DNA of 54,062 bases from Pararoseomonas baculiformis. GTDB lineage: Bacteria; Pseudomonadota; Alphaproteobacteria; Acetobacterales; Acetobacteraceae. Both the position numbers and the translations under genes were made by a program. Numbering within the stretch: the first letter of the stretch is position 1; every line of letters starts with the position of its first letter. The stretch spans positions 1-54,062 of the forward strand of contig NZ_JAGIZB010000028.1 in assembly GCF_017813395.1 (NCBI RefSeq), in the 5' to 3' direction. Positions 27,238 through 36,201 of the stretch are shown here, piece after piece. The notes under the pieces were generated by a model. That model was not told where the DNA came from. It saw only the letters and a program-made list of their open reading frames with translations, and did no database searches.

Positions 27238-28698
27238 CTAGAAGACGTTGCGTCCCGCCAGGCCCGAAACCAGGGTCTTGAACATGATCTTGATGTCCAG
27301 CCACAGGGACCAATGGGTCATGTAGTGCAGGTCCATCTCGATGCTGCGCCGCGCATTTTCGGCCGAGCGGAGTGCATAGCTCCGCATGCCATTTGCCTGC
27401 GCATAGCCGGTCAGGCCAGGCTTGATCCGGTGCCGTTCGGCATATTTGGCGACCAGGTCCGAGAAGCGCTCATTGCCGACGAGCATGTTGGCCACGTAGG
27501 GGCGCGGGCCGACGATCGACATCTCGCCCCTCAGCACATTGAAGATCTGCGGCAACTCATCGATGCTCAGCCGCCGCAAAACGGCGCCGACGCGCGTGAT
27601 GCGCGGATCGCTCCGGCCCGTCGTCCCGATCGTCGCATCGTCATTCGGGTTCACATGCATGGTGCGGAACTTGTAGATGGCGAACGGCTTGCGCCCGAAG
27701 CCCGGCCGCCACTGCCGGAACAGGATCGGGCCTGGCCCTTCCAGGCGGATCGCGATGGCCGCCATCAGCATGAGCGGGCTGAGGAGAAGGACAGCGACGG
27801 AGGCGACGACGTAATCCTCGGCAACCTTGAGCACACCCTGGGAGCCTTTGAACGGACGGCTCATCACCTGCAGCGTCGTTGTCCGGCCCATCTGTGTCAG
27901 CCCGGCATAGCTGGGCGCGACCTGGTCACGCCCGAACGGGATCACCACGTCAGCGGCGATCCAGTTCACTGCCTCCATGAGGTGGAACATCTCCTGCGCT
28001 CGCGACCAGGGTAGCGCGATCACGACGATGTCGATGGTTTCGTTCAGCGAGATGCTGTTGAGCGTCTCAAGATCACCGAGGACCGGAACGCCCGCAACGC
28101 GGTCCACCGCGGTGTCATCGCCGGTGCTGCGCACCACCCCCAGGATGTCGTAGCCACCGTGCGTCACGCCTGACAGTTCAGGGATCAGTTGCTCGGCCAG
28201 TTCGTTGGCGCCGACGATCACAACGCGCCGGCGCAGCAGGCGCTGGCGATTGGCCATGCCGATCAACACGCGCTGGACAAGACGGCCGACCACCAGAAGA
28301 AGCACCTGCAGGATATGCCACACCAGCAGCCACCCGGGGCTGCGCAGCACATCCGGCGCGAAGGAGGTGAGGATCGCCACGCTGATCACCCAGGTGGGCA
28401 GAAGGGCGCCGAGAAGATGGAGCGCCGACGTGATCGGATTTGTGTAGTGCTCCACCCGGTAGGCCACCAGGCGAGTCATCATCTGATGGAACGCCACCAC
28501 CTCGATCAGCGCGAGGACAAGCAGCTGGAAGAAGGTCAGCTGATTCGCATAGACCAGCACGGGCCAGTAGTAGGAAAGGATGGCCGCGCATAGGATCATG
28601 GCCATGTCCGAGCAGGCTACGAGCCGATTGATCAGGCCGTAGGTCCACTGGATAAATGGAAGCGCCTTGTCGTTGTCCTTGGAATTCGCGGGGGGCAC
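27238..28698 (-). CDS. Polyprenyl-phosphate sugar-1-phosphate transferase (initiating enzyme)
   Basis: This encodes 486 residues in the WcaJ/GumD-type family that loads the first sugar (often glucose) onto undecaprenyl phosphate. Four N-terminal membrane helices lie between about residues 25 and 150, followed by a Rossmann-like CoA-binding-type domain (RRVVIVGANELAEQL). A further membrane helix precedes the catalytic domain: GPILFRQWRPGFGRKPFAIY, KFRTMH, LRRLSIDELPQIFNVLRGEM, SIVGPRPYV and RHRIKPGLTGYAQ. The start is GTG. It opens the exopolysaccharide region on the minus strand. Confidence 0.92.
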   Translation of the reverse strand: MPPANSKDNDKALPFIQWTYGLINRLVACSDMAMILCAAILSYYWPVLVYANQLTFFQLLVLALIEVVAFHQMMTRLVAYRVEHYTNPITSALHLLGALLPTWVISVAILTSFAPDVLRSPGWLLVWHILQVLLLVVGRLVQRVLIGMANRQRLLRRRVVIVGANELAEQLIPELSGVTHGGYDILGVVRSTGDDTAVDRVAGVPVLGDLETLNSISLNETIDIVVIALPWSRAQEMFHLMEAVNWIAADVVIPFGRDQVAPSYAGLTQMGRTTTLQVMSRPFKGSQGVLKVAEDYVVASVAVLLLSPLMLMAAIAIRLEGPGPILFRQWRPGFGRKPFAIYKFRTMHVNPNDDATIGTTGRSDPRITRVGAVLRRLSIDELPQIFNVLRGEMSIVGPRPYVANMLVGNERFSDLVAKYAERHRIKPGLTGYAQANGMRSYALRSAENARRSIEMDLHYMTHWSLWLDIKIMFKTLVSGLAGRNVF

Positions 28699-28967
28699 CG
28701 GCCACAGAGCTCCGTTCAGATCGGTCAGGTTGAGTCCGACTGCCAGGGGCTTCCCAGGGTCGCTTCGGTGTTCAAGTTACCGCGATCTGCAGCGCTGCGC
28801 CATTGTCTTGGCGGTGGTTCCCGCAAGTAGGCGAGCACGAACCTGCTCTAGGCGTTCTGGCATGAGAAGCGATCATGGGTGCTGCCATGGCCTGACTGGC
28901 GGGCCGGGAGGATCCTCCAATCTGAAGGGTTCGCGGGGCGAAGGGCAGTCCAATTCAAAGGCTCCGG

Positions 28968-29120
28968 CTAGATCTGTACCTCGGGCAGTAACCCCAGCAG
29001 CCAAGCATGCAATGCCAAAGCGGCGGAAAGGAGCAGGGCTAGCCCAACCAGCTTCCAGTAAATGCTGTCGGATCCGGAGTGATCCGAAAGTGGAACGTTT
29101 TCGACCTCTTGATGCGGCAT
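28968..29120 (-). CDS. Small single-pass membrane protein
   Basis: This encodes 50 residues: a polar N-terminus followed by one hydrophobic helix (LVGLALLLSAALALHAWLLG). The ATG at 29120 is preferred to the one ten codons upstream because of a GGGAAA sequence seven bases before it. No family is recognised. Its position inside the exopolysaccharide region suggests a minor envelope role only. Confidence 0.4.
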   Translation of the reverse strand: MPHQEVENVPLSDHSGSDSIYWKLVGLALLLSAALALHAWLLGLLPEVQI

Positions 29121-29463
29121 AGTAATGTTTCCCGAGATGCAGAGGCTCATCGCAATTGCTGCAACGCGGTAACTTTTATTGAGATTTCATCACGGATTAG
29201 CGATGTAGTCTCGCGGTCTGGAGACACCGTCCAACCGCCGATTTCCCTGAACCTCACCCATCCGATCGGCGCGTCCGGCAACTGTGGCCTTCGCGCATGC
29301 CTGAGCCTGGATGCAGGGCCCGGAACCCAGGGCCGATCTGGACTCCCAGCCCGGCACTCCCCTATCTGGCGGCTTCATGCAGGCCGGGGCGCCGCTTCGA
29401 GCGGTGGCGAACCTGCCCCAACTCCGGCATGGAGCGCCTGGCCGAGTGCCCCTTTCAACACGC
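29121..29463. other. Intergenic region upstream of the flippase gene
   Basis: No supported gene. An AT-rich part around 29165-29210 is a reasonable place for promoters of the divergent small membrane protein and flippase genes. I could not define clear -35/-10 boxes. Confidence 0.4.
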
Positions 29464-30759
29464 ATGCTGTGGCCGGCGGCCAAGCGCAGACTGATGGCGC
29501 CCGGCACCATCGGCACCATGGCAGGCCTGCTCGACCAGGTTCTGGTGAGCCTGGCGAATCTCGCCGTGAGCCTCCTGGTGCTGCGCTTCGGCAGCAAGTT
29601 CGAATTCGGGCTCTACGGCCTGGGCTATGGCGCCATCGTCGTGGCCACCAGCTTTGCCTCGGCCCTTTTCGCCACGCCGATGACCGTTTCCTATTACCGG
29701 CTGCCCGAGGCACAGCGGCCGGCCTATGCGGGCTCCCTCTTTATCGGGCAGGTCGCGATTTCGGTCCTGCTCTGTCTCGTCGCGCTGGTCGCGGCGCTGG
29801 CCACCGGGGTTGACCTGTTTGCAGGCGGTCAGGAAGGGCTCGTCTGGGCTCTGGTGATCCTCTGCTGCCCGGCGGCCATGGCGCATGATCTTTCGCGCAG
29901 CTACCGGTTTCTTCGGCAGCAGGGCCCGGTTGCGCTGGGGCTGGATGCCGTCCAGGCAGCACTGTGGATCGGGCTTTCACTCCTCGCGATCCGCGCCGAA
30001 ATGCCGGCGCATCTTGCGGCGCTCGGGGCCTATGGCGCTGCCAGCGCGTTCACGGCACTTCTGGGCCTGATGCGCAGCCATCTCGCCCCGGCCGGGCTTG
30101 GGACTGTCCTGGAGCATGTGCGCTCTGTATGGGACCAAGGCAAATGGGCCATGGGCGGCGTGGCGGTCAGCGCCATGCAGAACCAGGCACATCTCTATCT
30201 GGTGGCCTGGCTCGCGACGGTGGAGGCCGTTGCCGATGTGAACGCGGCGCGAATGCTGATCGCGCCCGTCGGGCTCGTCGTGATCGGGATGAATCGCGGC
30301 ATGCTGCCGATGTTGGCCAAGCTGCATGCGGAAGGGCGGCGCGAGGCGATGCGCAGGCTCGCCGGAGGCGCGCTGCTCTTCATCGTCTTCCTGCTTCTCG
30401 CCTTTCTCGGCGCGCTCTATCTCTCCTGGGACCTGCTCACCACCACGGTGCTGCGCGGGGAATACCATCAGATCGGCGGGCTGGTGCTGGCCTGGGCCGC
30501 TGTCGTGACGATCCAGGCCGCCGTGCTCATCCTTTCGGCCCAGTTCCAGGTAGAGGGCCGGTTCCGCCTGCTGACCATGCTGAACTTCTACACGGCTGTG
30601 CCGGTGCTGCTCTGCGCCGTGCCGATGATCCAATGGCAGGGCGGGATCGGCGGCCTTCTTGCCCTGGCGCTGGGGCAGGTGATGCTCGGCCTGCTGCTTG
30701 TCCGGGACCTACGGAACCGGGACAGGAGCGCGCCAGCGCCTTCAGTCGCCCCAGGCTGA
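29464..30759 (+). CDS. Polysaccharide flippase-like membrane protein (Wzx/MATE-like)
   Basis: This encodes 431 residues with about 12 predicted membrane helices and short charged loops, the usual architecture of Wzx-type exporters (MVF superfamily) that move lipid-linked repeat units across the inner membrane. Loops such as RSYRFLRQQGPVALG fit the family, although sequence signatures in this group are weak. The ATG at 29464 is chosen just before the first hydrophobic region; 29494 is an alternative. It is a neighbour of glycosyltransferases. Confidence 0.78.
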   Translation: MLWPAAKRRLMAPGTIGTMAGLLDQVLVSLANLAVSLLVLRFGSKFEFGLYGLGYGAIVVATSFASALFATPMTVSYYRLPEAQRPAYAGSLFIGQVAISVLLCLVALVAALATGVDLFAGGQEGLVWALVILCCPAAMAHDLSRSYRFLRQQGPVALGLDAVQAALWIGLSLLAIRAEMPAHLAALGAYGAASAFTALLGLMRSHLAPAGLGTVLEHVRSVWDQGKWAMGGVAVSAMQNQAHLYLVAWLATVEAVADVNAARMLIAPVGLVVIGMNRGMLPMLAKLHAEGRREAMRRLAGGALLFIVFLLLAFLGALYLSWDLLTTTVLRGEYHQIGGLVLAWAAVVTIQAAVLILSAQFQVEGRFRLLTMLNFYTAVPVLLCAVPMIQWQGGIGGLLALALGQVMLGLLLVRDLRNRDRSAPAPSVAPG

Positions 30760-30777
30760 GCCTGAGGGCCGCGGCAC

Positions 30778-31740
30778 TCAGGAGAGCCGCGGCCGCAGGA
30801 TATGCGCATACTCCATGGCCTGCAGGATTTTCAGCAGCAGCAGCCTCCGCGAGGCGGGCAGCCGGTTCTGCAGCACCAGGCGGCGCAGCATGTGCCGCCC
30901 GCCCTGCCAGCCGGCGACGGGGCGCATCATCCGAATGAGCGGAAAAAGCCGGTGCCGCATCACCTCCTCCGGGTAGAGGCGATAGAGCCGCGCGTAGTTC
31001 TCGGCGGAGCCGATCAGCTTCCGAAGCCAGGCGGCATCGGCATGATGCTCCATGTGGGAAACGGTGTTGTCCACATGCCGCATCCGCGCCGCGCGGCCGA
31101 TGCGCAGCGCCCATTCCGTGTCTTCCCATCCCCATCCCTCAAAGCGCTCGTCGAAGGGGTGGGCAAGGAAGAGATCGCGGGCGACGGTGAAGTTCGCGGA
31201 GAGAAAGGTGCCGTTCGGGTCGCGGTTGCGTTCCTCGGCCGGGATCCACTCGCGCCGCTGGCTCTGCAACTCGAAAAGCCGCGCATCAGGCGGGGCAGGG
31301 TCCATCCGCCGCCCGGTGCGTCCACCGCAAACCACCACGCCCGGATCCTGGGCCGCCTCCAGCGCGCGGGCAACGAAGCCCGGCGCATCGGGCAGGCCAT
31401 CCGCGTCCAGGAATTGCAGGAAACGGCCGCGCGCCAGTTGCGCCAGTGCGTTGCGAGCTTTGGAACGGCCAAGATTGCTGGCGGCGACGGCAAGCCCCGC
31501 CGCGATGCCGAGCGCCTCGGCACGGGCAACGATCTCCTCCTGCTGCTGGAGGGCCGGATTGCCGTCGATCAGGACGAGCAGTTCCACCCGTGACGGATCG
31601 GGCAGGGCTCCGATATCGGCAAGCAGCTCGGCGCAGAGCGGCCGCACATCCCGGTCATAGGTGGGCACCAAGATGGAGAGATGCGGCGCCGGCCCCGTGC
31701 CGTGGCGGCTGGAGGACAGGAGGGCCGGTTGCTCACCCAT
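30778..31740 (-). CDS. Glycosyltransferase family 2 protein
   Basis: This encodes 320 residues of the GT-A fold. LSILVPTYDRDVRPL begins the nucleotide-binding half, the metal-binding motif is in RFLQFLDADGLPDAPG, and the acceptor part has FEGWGWEDTEWALRIG (the ED base motif). It adds one sugar to the exopolysaccharide unit. No membrane helices are evident. It is convergent with the flippase gene and followed in operon order by nothing else. Confidence 0.9.
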   Translation of the reverse strand: MGEQPALLSSSRHGTGPAPHLSILVPTYDRDVRPLCAELLADIGALPDPSRVELLVLIDGNPALQQQEEIVARAEALGIAAGLAVAASNLGRSKARNALAQLARGRFLQFLDADGLPDAPGFVARALEAAQDPGVVVCGGRTGRRMDPAPPDARLFELQSQRREWIPAEERNRDPNGTFLSANFTVARDLFLAHPFDERFEGWGWEDTEWALRIGRAARMRHVDNTVSHMEHHADAAWLRKLIGSAENYARLYRLYPEEVMRHRLFPLIRMMRPVAGWQGGRHMLRRLVLQNRLPASRRLLLLKILQAMEYAHILRPRLS

Positions 31741-31767
31741 GGATCGCTCTCCCTCCGGCGCGGCTCG

Positions 31768-32928
31768 TCAGGCGCCGGCCATGCCGGCGGGCAGGTCCTG
31801 GCCGGTCCGCATCACCTGGGCCTGGCCGGCAGAGGCGGGCGATTGCAGGGCCAGCGTCACTTCCGTGACATGCAGCGCCAGCTCGGAGCTCACCAGCGCC
31901 GGTGCGCCCTTCTCAATCTGCGCGGCCAGCTGCGCGATGCCGCGGCTGAAATCCATGTGGTGGCCGCCCTGCGTGCGGGGCACCTGACGGCCGTAACGAA
32001 CACGCCGCCGCCAACCGAACAGCATCTTCGGCATGAAGCGGGAGAGCCTTTTCTCCAGCAGGCGCGGCACGCGGGCCTTCAGGCCATTGCCCGTCGGGCT
32101 GATCCGCAGCGGCGTGTGGTACTCCCACACATCGGACAGGGTCGCGACGCCACCTTCGCAGACCACGCGAAGGGAGCGGTCGCTGGGTGCGATGATGCTG
32201 TTCGTGAGGCGAGCAACCACCCCGCCGTCGAATTCCAGCACCCCGATCGACAGGTCCGGAGAGGGATCCGTCACCCCGATCTCCGCGCCCTTGCCAGGCA
32301 ACAGGCAGGCGCTGAAGGCGGTGACACGCCGCACCGGCCCGAACAATGCGACAAGCGGGCTGATCTGGTAGCCCGCATGCTCCATCGTGCAGCCCACCTC
32401 GAACTCGTCGCGCGCCGGCCAGGGCGCGCCGGAGATGCTTCGCCAGCTGCTATAGTCCAGCGCGGAAACCATCCCGTCATCCATCTCGGCCTGGGCCAGG
32501 AGCGGCTTGCCGAGCCTTCCCGATTCGAGCTCATGCTTCAGGGCCTGCACGACATCGCTGAGATGGTTGCAGGGCGCGGAGGCCAGCTGGAGGCCGCGCG
32601 CCCGCGCGGCGGCGGCCAGCGCATCCGCCTCCTCCATGGTCATGGCGAGCGGCTTCTCGGAATACACGTGCCGGCCGCTTTCCAGGGCACGGAGGCTCAC
32701 CTCGTAATGGGAGCGCGGGTTGGTCAGGTTGACGACCATCTGCACGCGCTCATCCGCCAGCACTGCCTCCATGCTGGGATAGGCGTGGATCTTGTGGAAC
32801 GCGGTGAAGGCGGCCAGGCGTTCCGGGGCGCGGTCATAGGCGCCGAGGAGGGTGATTCCGTCCAGACCTGGCAAGGTCTGCATGTACATGTCCGCGACAT
32901 AGCCGCAGCCGATGATCGCGAAGTTCAT
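31768..32928 (-). CDS. Gfo/Idh/MocA-family sugar oxidoreductase
   Basis: This encodes 386 residues. The NAD motif AIIGCGYVADMY lies at the N-terminus, EKPLAMTMEEADAL near residue 95 carries the catalytic-type Lys, and GCTMEHAGYQISPLVALFG follows in the C-terminal domain. In polysaccharide loci such enzymes oxidise nucleotide sugars, for example at C3. The ATG at 32928 places the Rossmann motif at residue 3. It is the upstream gene of the glycosyltransferase at 30778 (27 bases apart). Confidence 0.87.
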   Translation of the reverse strand: MNFAIIGCGYVADMYMQTLPGLDGITLLGAYDRAPERLAAFTAFHKIHAYPSMEAVLADERVQMVVNLTNPRSHYEVSLRALESGRHVYSEKPLAMTMEEADALAAAARARGLQLASAPCNHLSDVVQALKHELESGRLGKPLLAQAEMDDGMVSALDYSSWRSISGAPWPARDEFEVGCTMEHAGYQISPLVALFGPVRRVTAFSACLLPGKGAEIGVTDPSPDLSIGVLEFDGGVVARLTNSIIAPSDRSLRVVCEGGVATLSDVWEYHTPLRISPTGNGLKARVPRLLEKRLSRFMPKMLFGWRRRVRYGRQVPRTQGGHHMDFSRGIAQLAAQIEKGAPALVSSELALHVTEVTLALQSPASAGQAQVMRTGQDLPAGMAGA

Positions 32929-33058
32929 GCGCCGCTGCCGCTGTCCTGAATCCGGGTGGTAGGCTGATGGGCGAGTATAATGCCACACCCGCAATTGCAA
33001 AAGCCGGGATTCCCTGCATCATGCAGGAGACGCGGCGGCCTTGCGGCAAGGGTGATTC

Positions 33059-34018
33059 TTGACCGAAGTTCTTGTCACGGGCGCCAGCGGCTTCGTGGGC
33101 GGCCATGTCATGCGACGCCTGCGCGGCGATCCTGCACTGCACGCCATTGCCGGTACGCGCGACGGTCGCGGCGGCTCACGCCCGCTGGACCTGCGTTCGC
33201 CGGACAGCATCCTCAAGGCGCTGTCAGGCGTTGAGGTGGTGGTCCATTGCGCCGTGGGTGACCGGTCGGTGACGGTGGAGGGAACGCGCGCCCTGCTTGC
33301 GGCTGCTGCCGGAGCGGATGTCCGCCGCGTGGTGCATTTCAGTTCGATCTCCGTCTATGGCGATGCGCCCGGCCTGGTCACCGAGGACACGCCCCTGATT
33401 CCCGCCTCCACACCGGGTTATGCAGGTTGGAAAGTGGCGGCCGAGGAGGCCTGCATTGCGGAGCGGAAGGTCGAGACCGTGCGCCTGCGCCCCACGATCA
33501 TCTACGGCGCCGGCAGCACGCTCTGGGTGGCGAAGATGGCGGACCGCATCCAGTCCGGGCGCTGGGGGCGGTTCGGCGAGGCGGGGGAGGGCACCTGCAA
33601 TCTCGTGCATGTCTCGGACGTCGCGGAGGCCGTTGCCGTGGCCATCGCCGCTCCGGGCGCCGGTGGTCGCGCCTTCAACGTGAACGGAGCCGAGACGATG
33701 AGCTGGGACGAATGGTTCAGCCGCCTGGGCGCCGCCATCGGCGCGCCGCCCCTGCGGGAGATCCCGCCCGGGCGCATGCGCGCCCTCTCCTTGCTGTCCC
33801 TGCCGATCAAGGCTGCGGCACGACTCCGGCCGGGGCTGGCGGCGGACTGGCTCCTCGGCGCGCCGGCGCGGAGCGAGATCGCGCTGTTTGGCCTGAAGGC
33901 AACCTATCCGACCGATGCGGCCCGCGCGGCGCTTGGATGGGTGCCGCGGGTAGGGGTGGAGGAAGGGCTGCGGGACTCCGTGGCGTGGCTTAAGTCCGGG
34001 CGCCCGTCACCCGCATGA
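33059..34018 (+). CDS. NAD-dependent epimerase/dehydratase family protein
   Basis: This encodes 319 residues of an extended short-chain dehydrogenase. The start is TTG, with the motif TGASGFVGGHVMRRL at residues 7-21. The active-site Ser is in HFSSISVYG and the Tyr-x3-Lys is seen as YAGWK. LRPTIIYGAG is the typical substrate-loop motif. It would modify a nucleotide sugar for the polymer. The stop overlaps the next glycosyltransferase by four bases. Confidence 0.92.
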   Translation: MTEVLVTGASGFVGGHVMRRLRGDPALHAIAGTRDGRGGSRPLDLRSPDSILKALSGVEVVVHCAVGDRSVTVEGTRALLAAAAGADVRRVVHFSSISVYGDAPGLVTEDTPLIPASTPGYAGWKVAAEEACIAERKVETVRLRPTIIYGAGSTLWVAKMADRIQSGRWGRFGEAGEGTCNLVHVSDVAEAVAVAIAAPGAGGRAFNVNGAETMSWDEWFSRLGAAIGAPPLREIPPGRMRALSLLSLPIKAAARLRPGLAADWLLGAPARSEIALFGLKATYPTDAARAALGWVPRVGVEEGLRDSVAWLKSGRPSPA

Positions 34019-35001
34019 CCGCGCCGGACCCCGCCGCCTCCGTCGTCATCTGCACCTTCAACCGGCTCGGCCTGCTGAAGGCGGCGGTGACGAGCTGCCT
34101 GGAATCGGCCACGCAGCGCGGAACGCCGTTCGAGATCATCATCTCCGACAACAGCCCTTCCGGCCATGCCCGCGCCTATGCCGAGGATCTGGTGGCCGCT
34201 GGCAAGCCGGTGCGCTGGGTCGCGGCTTCGCCGCCCAATATCTCCATTGCCCGCAATACCGGGCTGCGGACGGCGCGCGCCGAGCTGGTCGCGTTCCTCG
34301 ATGACGACCTGGAGGTGGAGCCGGGCTGGCTCGACCACCTGATCGACACGCTGGAACGCAGCGGTGCCGATGCCGCGGTGGGGCCTGTGCGCCCCCGCTT
34401 CGTGGAAGGCACCGCGCCGGACTGGGATCCGGAGGGGCGGTTCTTCACCCGAGTCCTCCCACTGCCTTCCGGCACTCCCATCGCTGCGGGTGGACAGGGG
34501 CGGATCAAGGGCTTTGCCATCAGCACCGCATCCTCGATCTGGCGCAGCAGCACCTGCTTCACCGATCCCGAGCCCTTCGACCCGGCCTTCGGCGCCTCGG
34601 GAGGCGAGGATCTGGACGCGTTCCTGCGGCTGGAGCGCCGGGGCCGGCGTTTCGTCTGGTGCGCCGAAGCCGGAGTCTGGGAAGCCATCCCGGCCGGGCG
34701 AACCGATCTCGGCTACCAGCTCATGCGCGCCTATAGCGGCGGGCAGGTCTTCACGGCGGCCACGCTGCACAACCAGGCGCCGCCGGTTTCCCGCAAGGCG
34801 GGGATGCTCGCCATCGGGGCTGCCCAGCTCGGCGTCGGCAGCCTCGCCGTCCTCGCATCGGCGCTGCTGCGGCCGCTGAGCGGCGCAGCCGGCCGGCAGC
34901 GACTGGTGCGCCATCTGCTCCGCACCGCTGGCGCCGCGGGAAAGCTGACCTGGTGGCGCAAGCTTCCCCTGTACCATGTGGAAAAGCCCCCGGCGGCATA
35001 G
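34015..35001 (+). CDS. Glycosyltransferase family 2 protein
   Basis: This encodes 328 residues. SVVICTFNRLGLLKAAV is the N-terminal GT2 motif, AFLDDDLEVEPGWL is the DxD-type metal site, and GASGGEDLDAFLRLERRG is the acceptor-side motif. It is translationally coupled to the epimerase gene. A C-terminal hydrophobic stretch (LGVGSLAVLASALLRPLS) may attach it to the membrane. Donor sugar unknown. Confidence 0.9.
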   Translation: MTAPDPAASVVICTFNRLGLLKAAVTSCLESATQRGTPFEIIISDNSPSGHARAYAEDLVAAGKPVRWVAASPPNISIARNTGLRTARAELVAFLDDDLEVEPGWLDHLIDTLERSGADAAVGPVRPRFVEGTAPDWDPEGRFFTRVLPLPSGTPIAAGGQGRIKGFAISTASSIWRSSTCFTDPEPFDPAFGASGGEDLDAFLRLERRGRRFVWCAEAGVWEAIPAGRTDLGYQLMRAYSGGQVFTAATLHNQAPPVSRKAGMLAIGAAQLGVGSLAVLASALLRPLSGAAGRQRLVRHLLRTAGAAGKLTWWRKLPLYHVEKPPAA

Positions 35002-35013
35002 GCCGGGCCGGCT

Positions 35014-36033
35014 TCAGGTCGTGCGGGCGGCCTCGTCGCAGATCCGTTCCATGGTGCGCGCGGCCGCCTCATGGGTGAGGTGTTCCAGAGCGTGCCGCCG
35101 CGCGGCCTTCCCGATCCGCTGGCGCAGCGGAGCATCGCCCCAGGCGGCGAGAATGGCCGCCCTCAGCGCTGCCGGGTCCGCGGAGGGCACGAGGATGCCG
35201 TTCTCGCCATCGGCCACATAGTCCTCGGTTCCAATCGAATGGCTTGCGATGACGCAGCGCGCGAACATCATCGCCTCGATGACCGTGACCTGCCCGGAAG
35301 CGGAGAAGCTGTTCAGGATGGGCACGACGTTCAGCCGGGCCTGCTGGGCGAGCACGTGGCAGGCCTCGAGGCTTAGCCCGTGGCGCAATTCCACATTGGG
35401 CGGCACGTCCAGCCCCGCGGTGGCATGCGGCCCAGCAACCACCACCACCGGAATGTCCAGCGTGCGGACCGCATCGAAAAGGCAGCCATAGTCGCGGTTC
35501 GCGCTGCCCATCGAAAGAAGGAAGGGGCGCTCCTCTTCCTCCGCGTGTTGCGGGTGCAGCACGTTCACGCTGAAGGGCACGAACACGAAGCGCTCCCGCG
35601 GCAGGCCGAAGGTGGCCGCGTAGGTTTCGATCTCCCGTCGGGAATGCACGATCATCCGGTTCACGCCGACGAGGCCGGCATGCGCAAGCCGTGCCTTCCA
35701 GCCGGAGAAGTCCTGCCCGACATTGAAACTCCAGGCGACCACGGGCGCGCGCAGGCCGAGGAGCCGCTTCAGCAGGCCCGCGGCCAGGCCCAGCTGCGGG
35801 AACACCGTAAGAATCCCGATCCCAGGATCCCGAGTCAGCCGGGCCACCCGGATGCCCCGGAAAGCATGGCGGAAATAGTCGAGCCACTGCCGCGGGCTGG
35901 TCACGCGCCGGGACCGGTCATGCTCATACTGGCCCAGCACATCGGCGAATCGATGGCGCTCGGCGGAGACGAAGCGGGTGATCCAGTGGCGGTCATAGCC
36001 GCCGCTGGACGGACCCATCAAAACCCACTGCAT
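35014..36033 (-). CDS. Glycosyltransferase family 4-like protein
   Basis: This encodes 339 residues with the GT-B fold. The C-terminal half has SMGSANRDYGCLFDA, the UDP-sugar motif SFSASGQVTVIEAMMFARCV (E-x7-E-like) and GTEDYVADGENGILVPSADP. The N-terminal half is shorter than in typical GT4 enzymes. The ATG at 36033 is chosen because the longer frame loses protein-like character; 36018 is an alternative. It is convergent with the GT2 gene. Confidence 0.85.
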   Translation of the reverse strand: MQWVLMGPSSGGYDRHWITRFVSAERHRFADVLGQYEHDRSRRVTSPRQWLDYFRHAFRGIRVARLTRDPGIGILTVFPQLGLAAGLLKRLLGLRAPVVAWSFNVGQDFSGWKARLAHAGLVGVNRMIVHSRREIETYAATFGLPRERFVFVPFSVNVLHPQHAEEEERPFLLSMGSANRDYGCLFDAVRTLDIPVVVVAGPHATAGLDVPPNVELRHGLSLEACHVLAQQARLNVVPILNSFSASGQVTVIEAMMFARCVIASHSIGTEDYVADGENGILVPSADPAALRAAILAAWGDAPLRQRIGKAARRHALEHLTHEAAARTMERICDEAARTT

Positions 36034-36201
36034 CCATCGTCTCCAAAGGCGCGGTCGCGCTCGCCGGGCGAAGGGAGGAGGCACCCTTCCATGCGGCGCG
36101 GCCGCTGCCATTCTATGGGGGCAGCGCCCCGTGACCAGGGGGAGGGGGCGCGCGCCGCGCACCGGGCCCGCGCCGGGCGATCCCAGGCAGAGGAATACGA
36201 T

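Noticed and set aside
35380-36201. Long plus-strand open frame joined to the GH5 gene
   Set aside because: It is antisense to the GT4-like gene, has low-complexity His/Arg/Gln-rich composition, and the GH5 fold begins only after the GTG at 36202.
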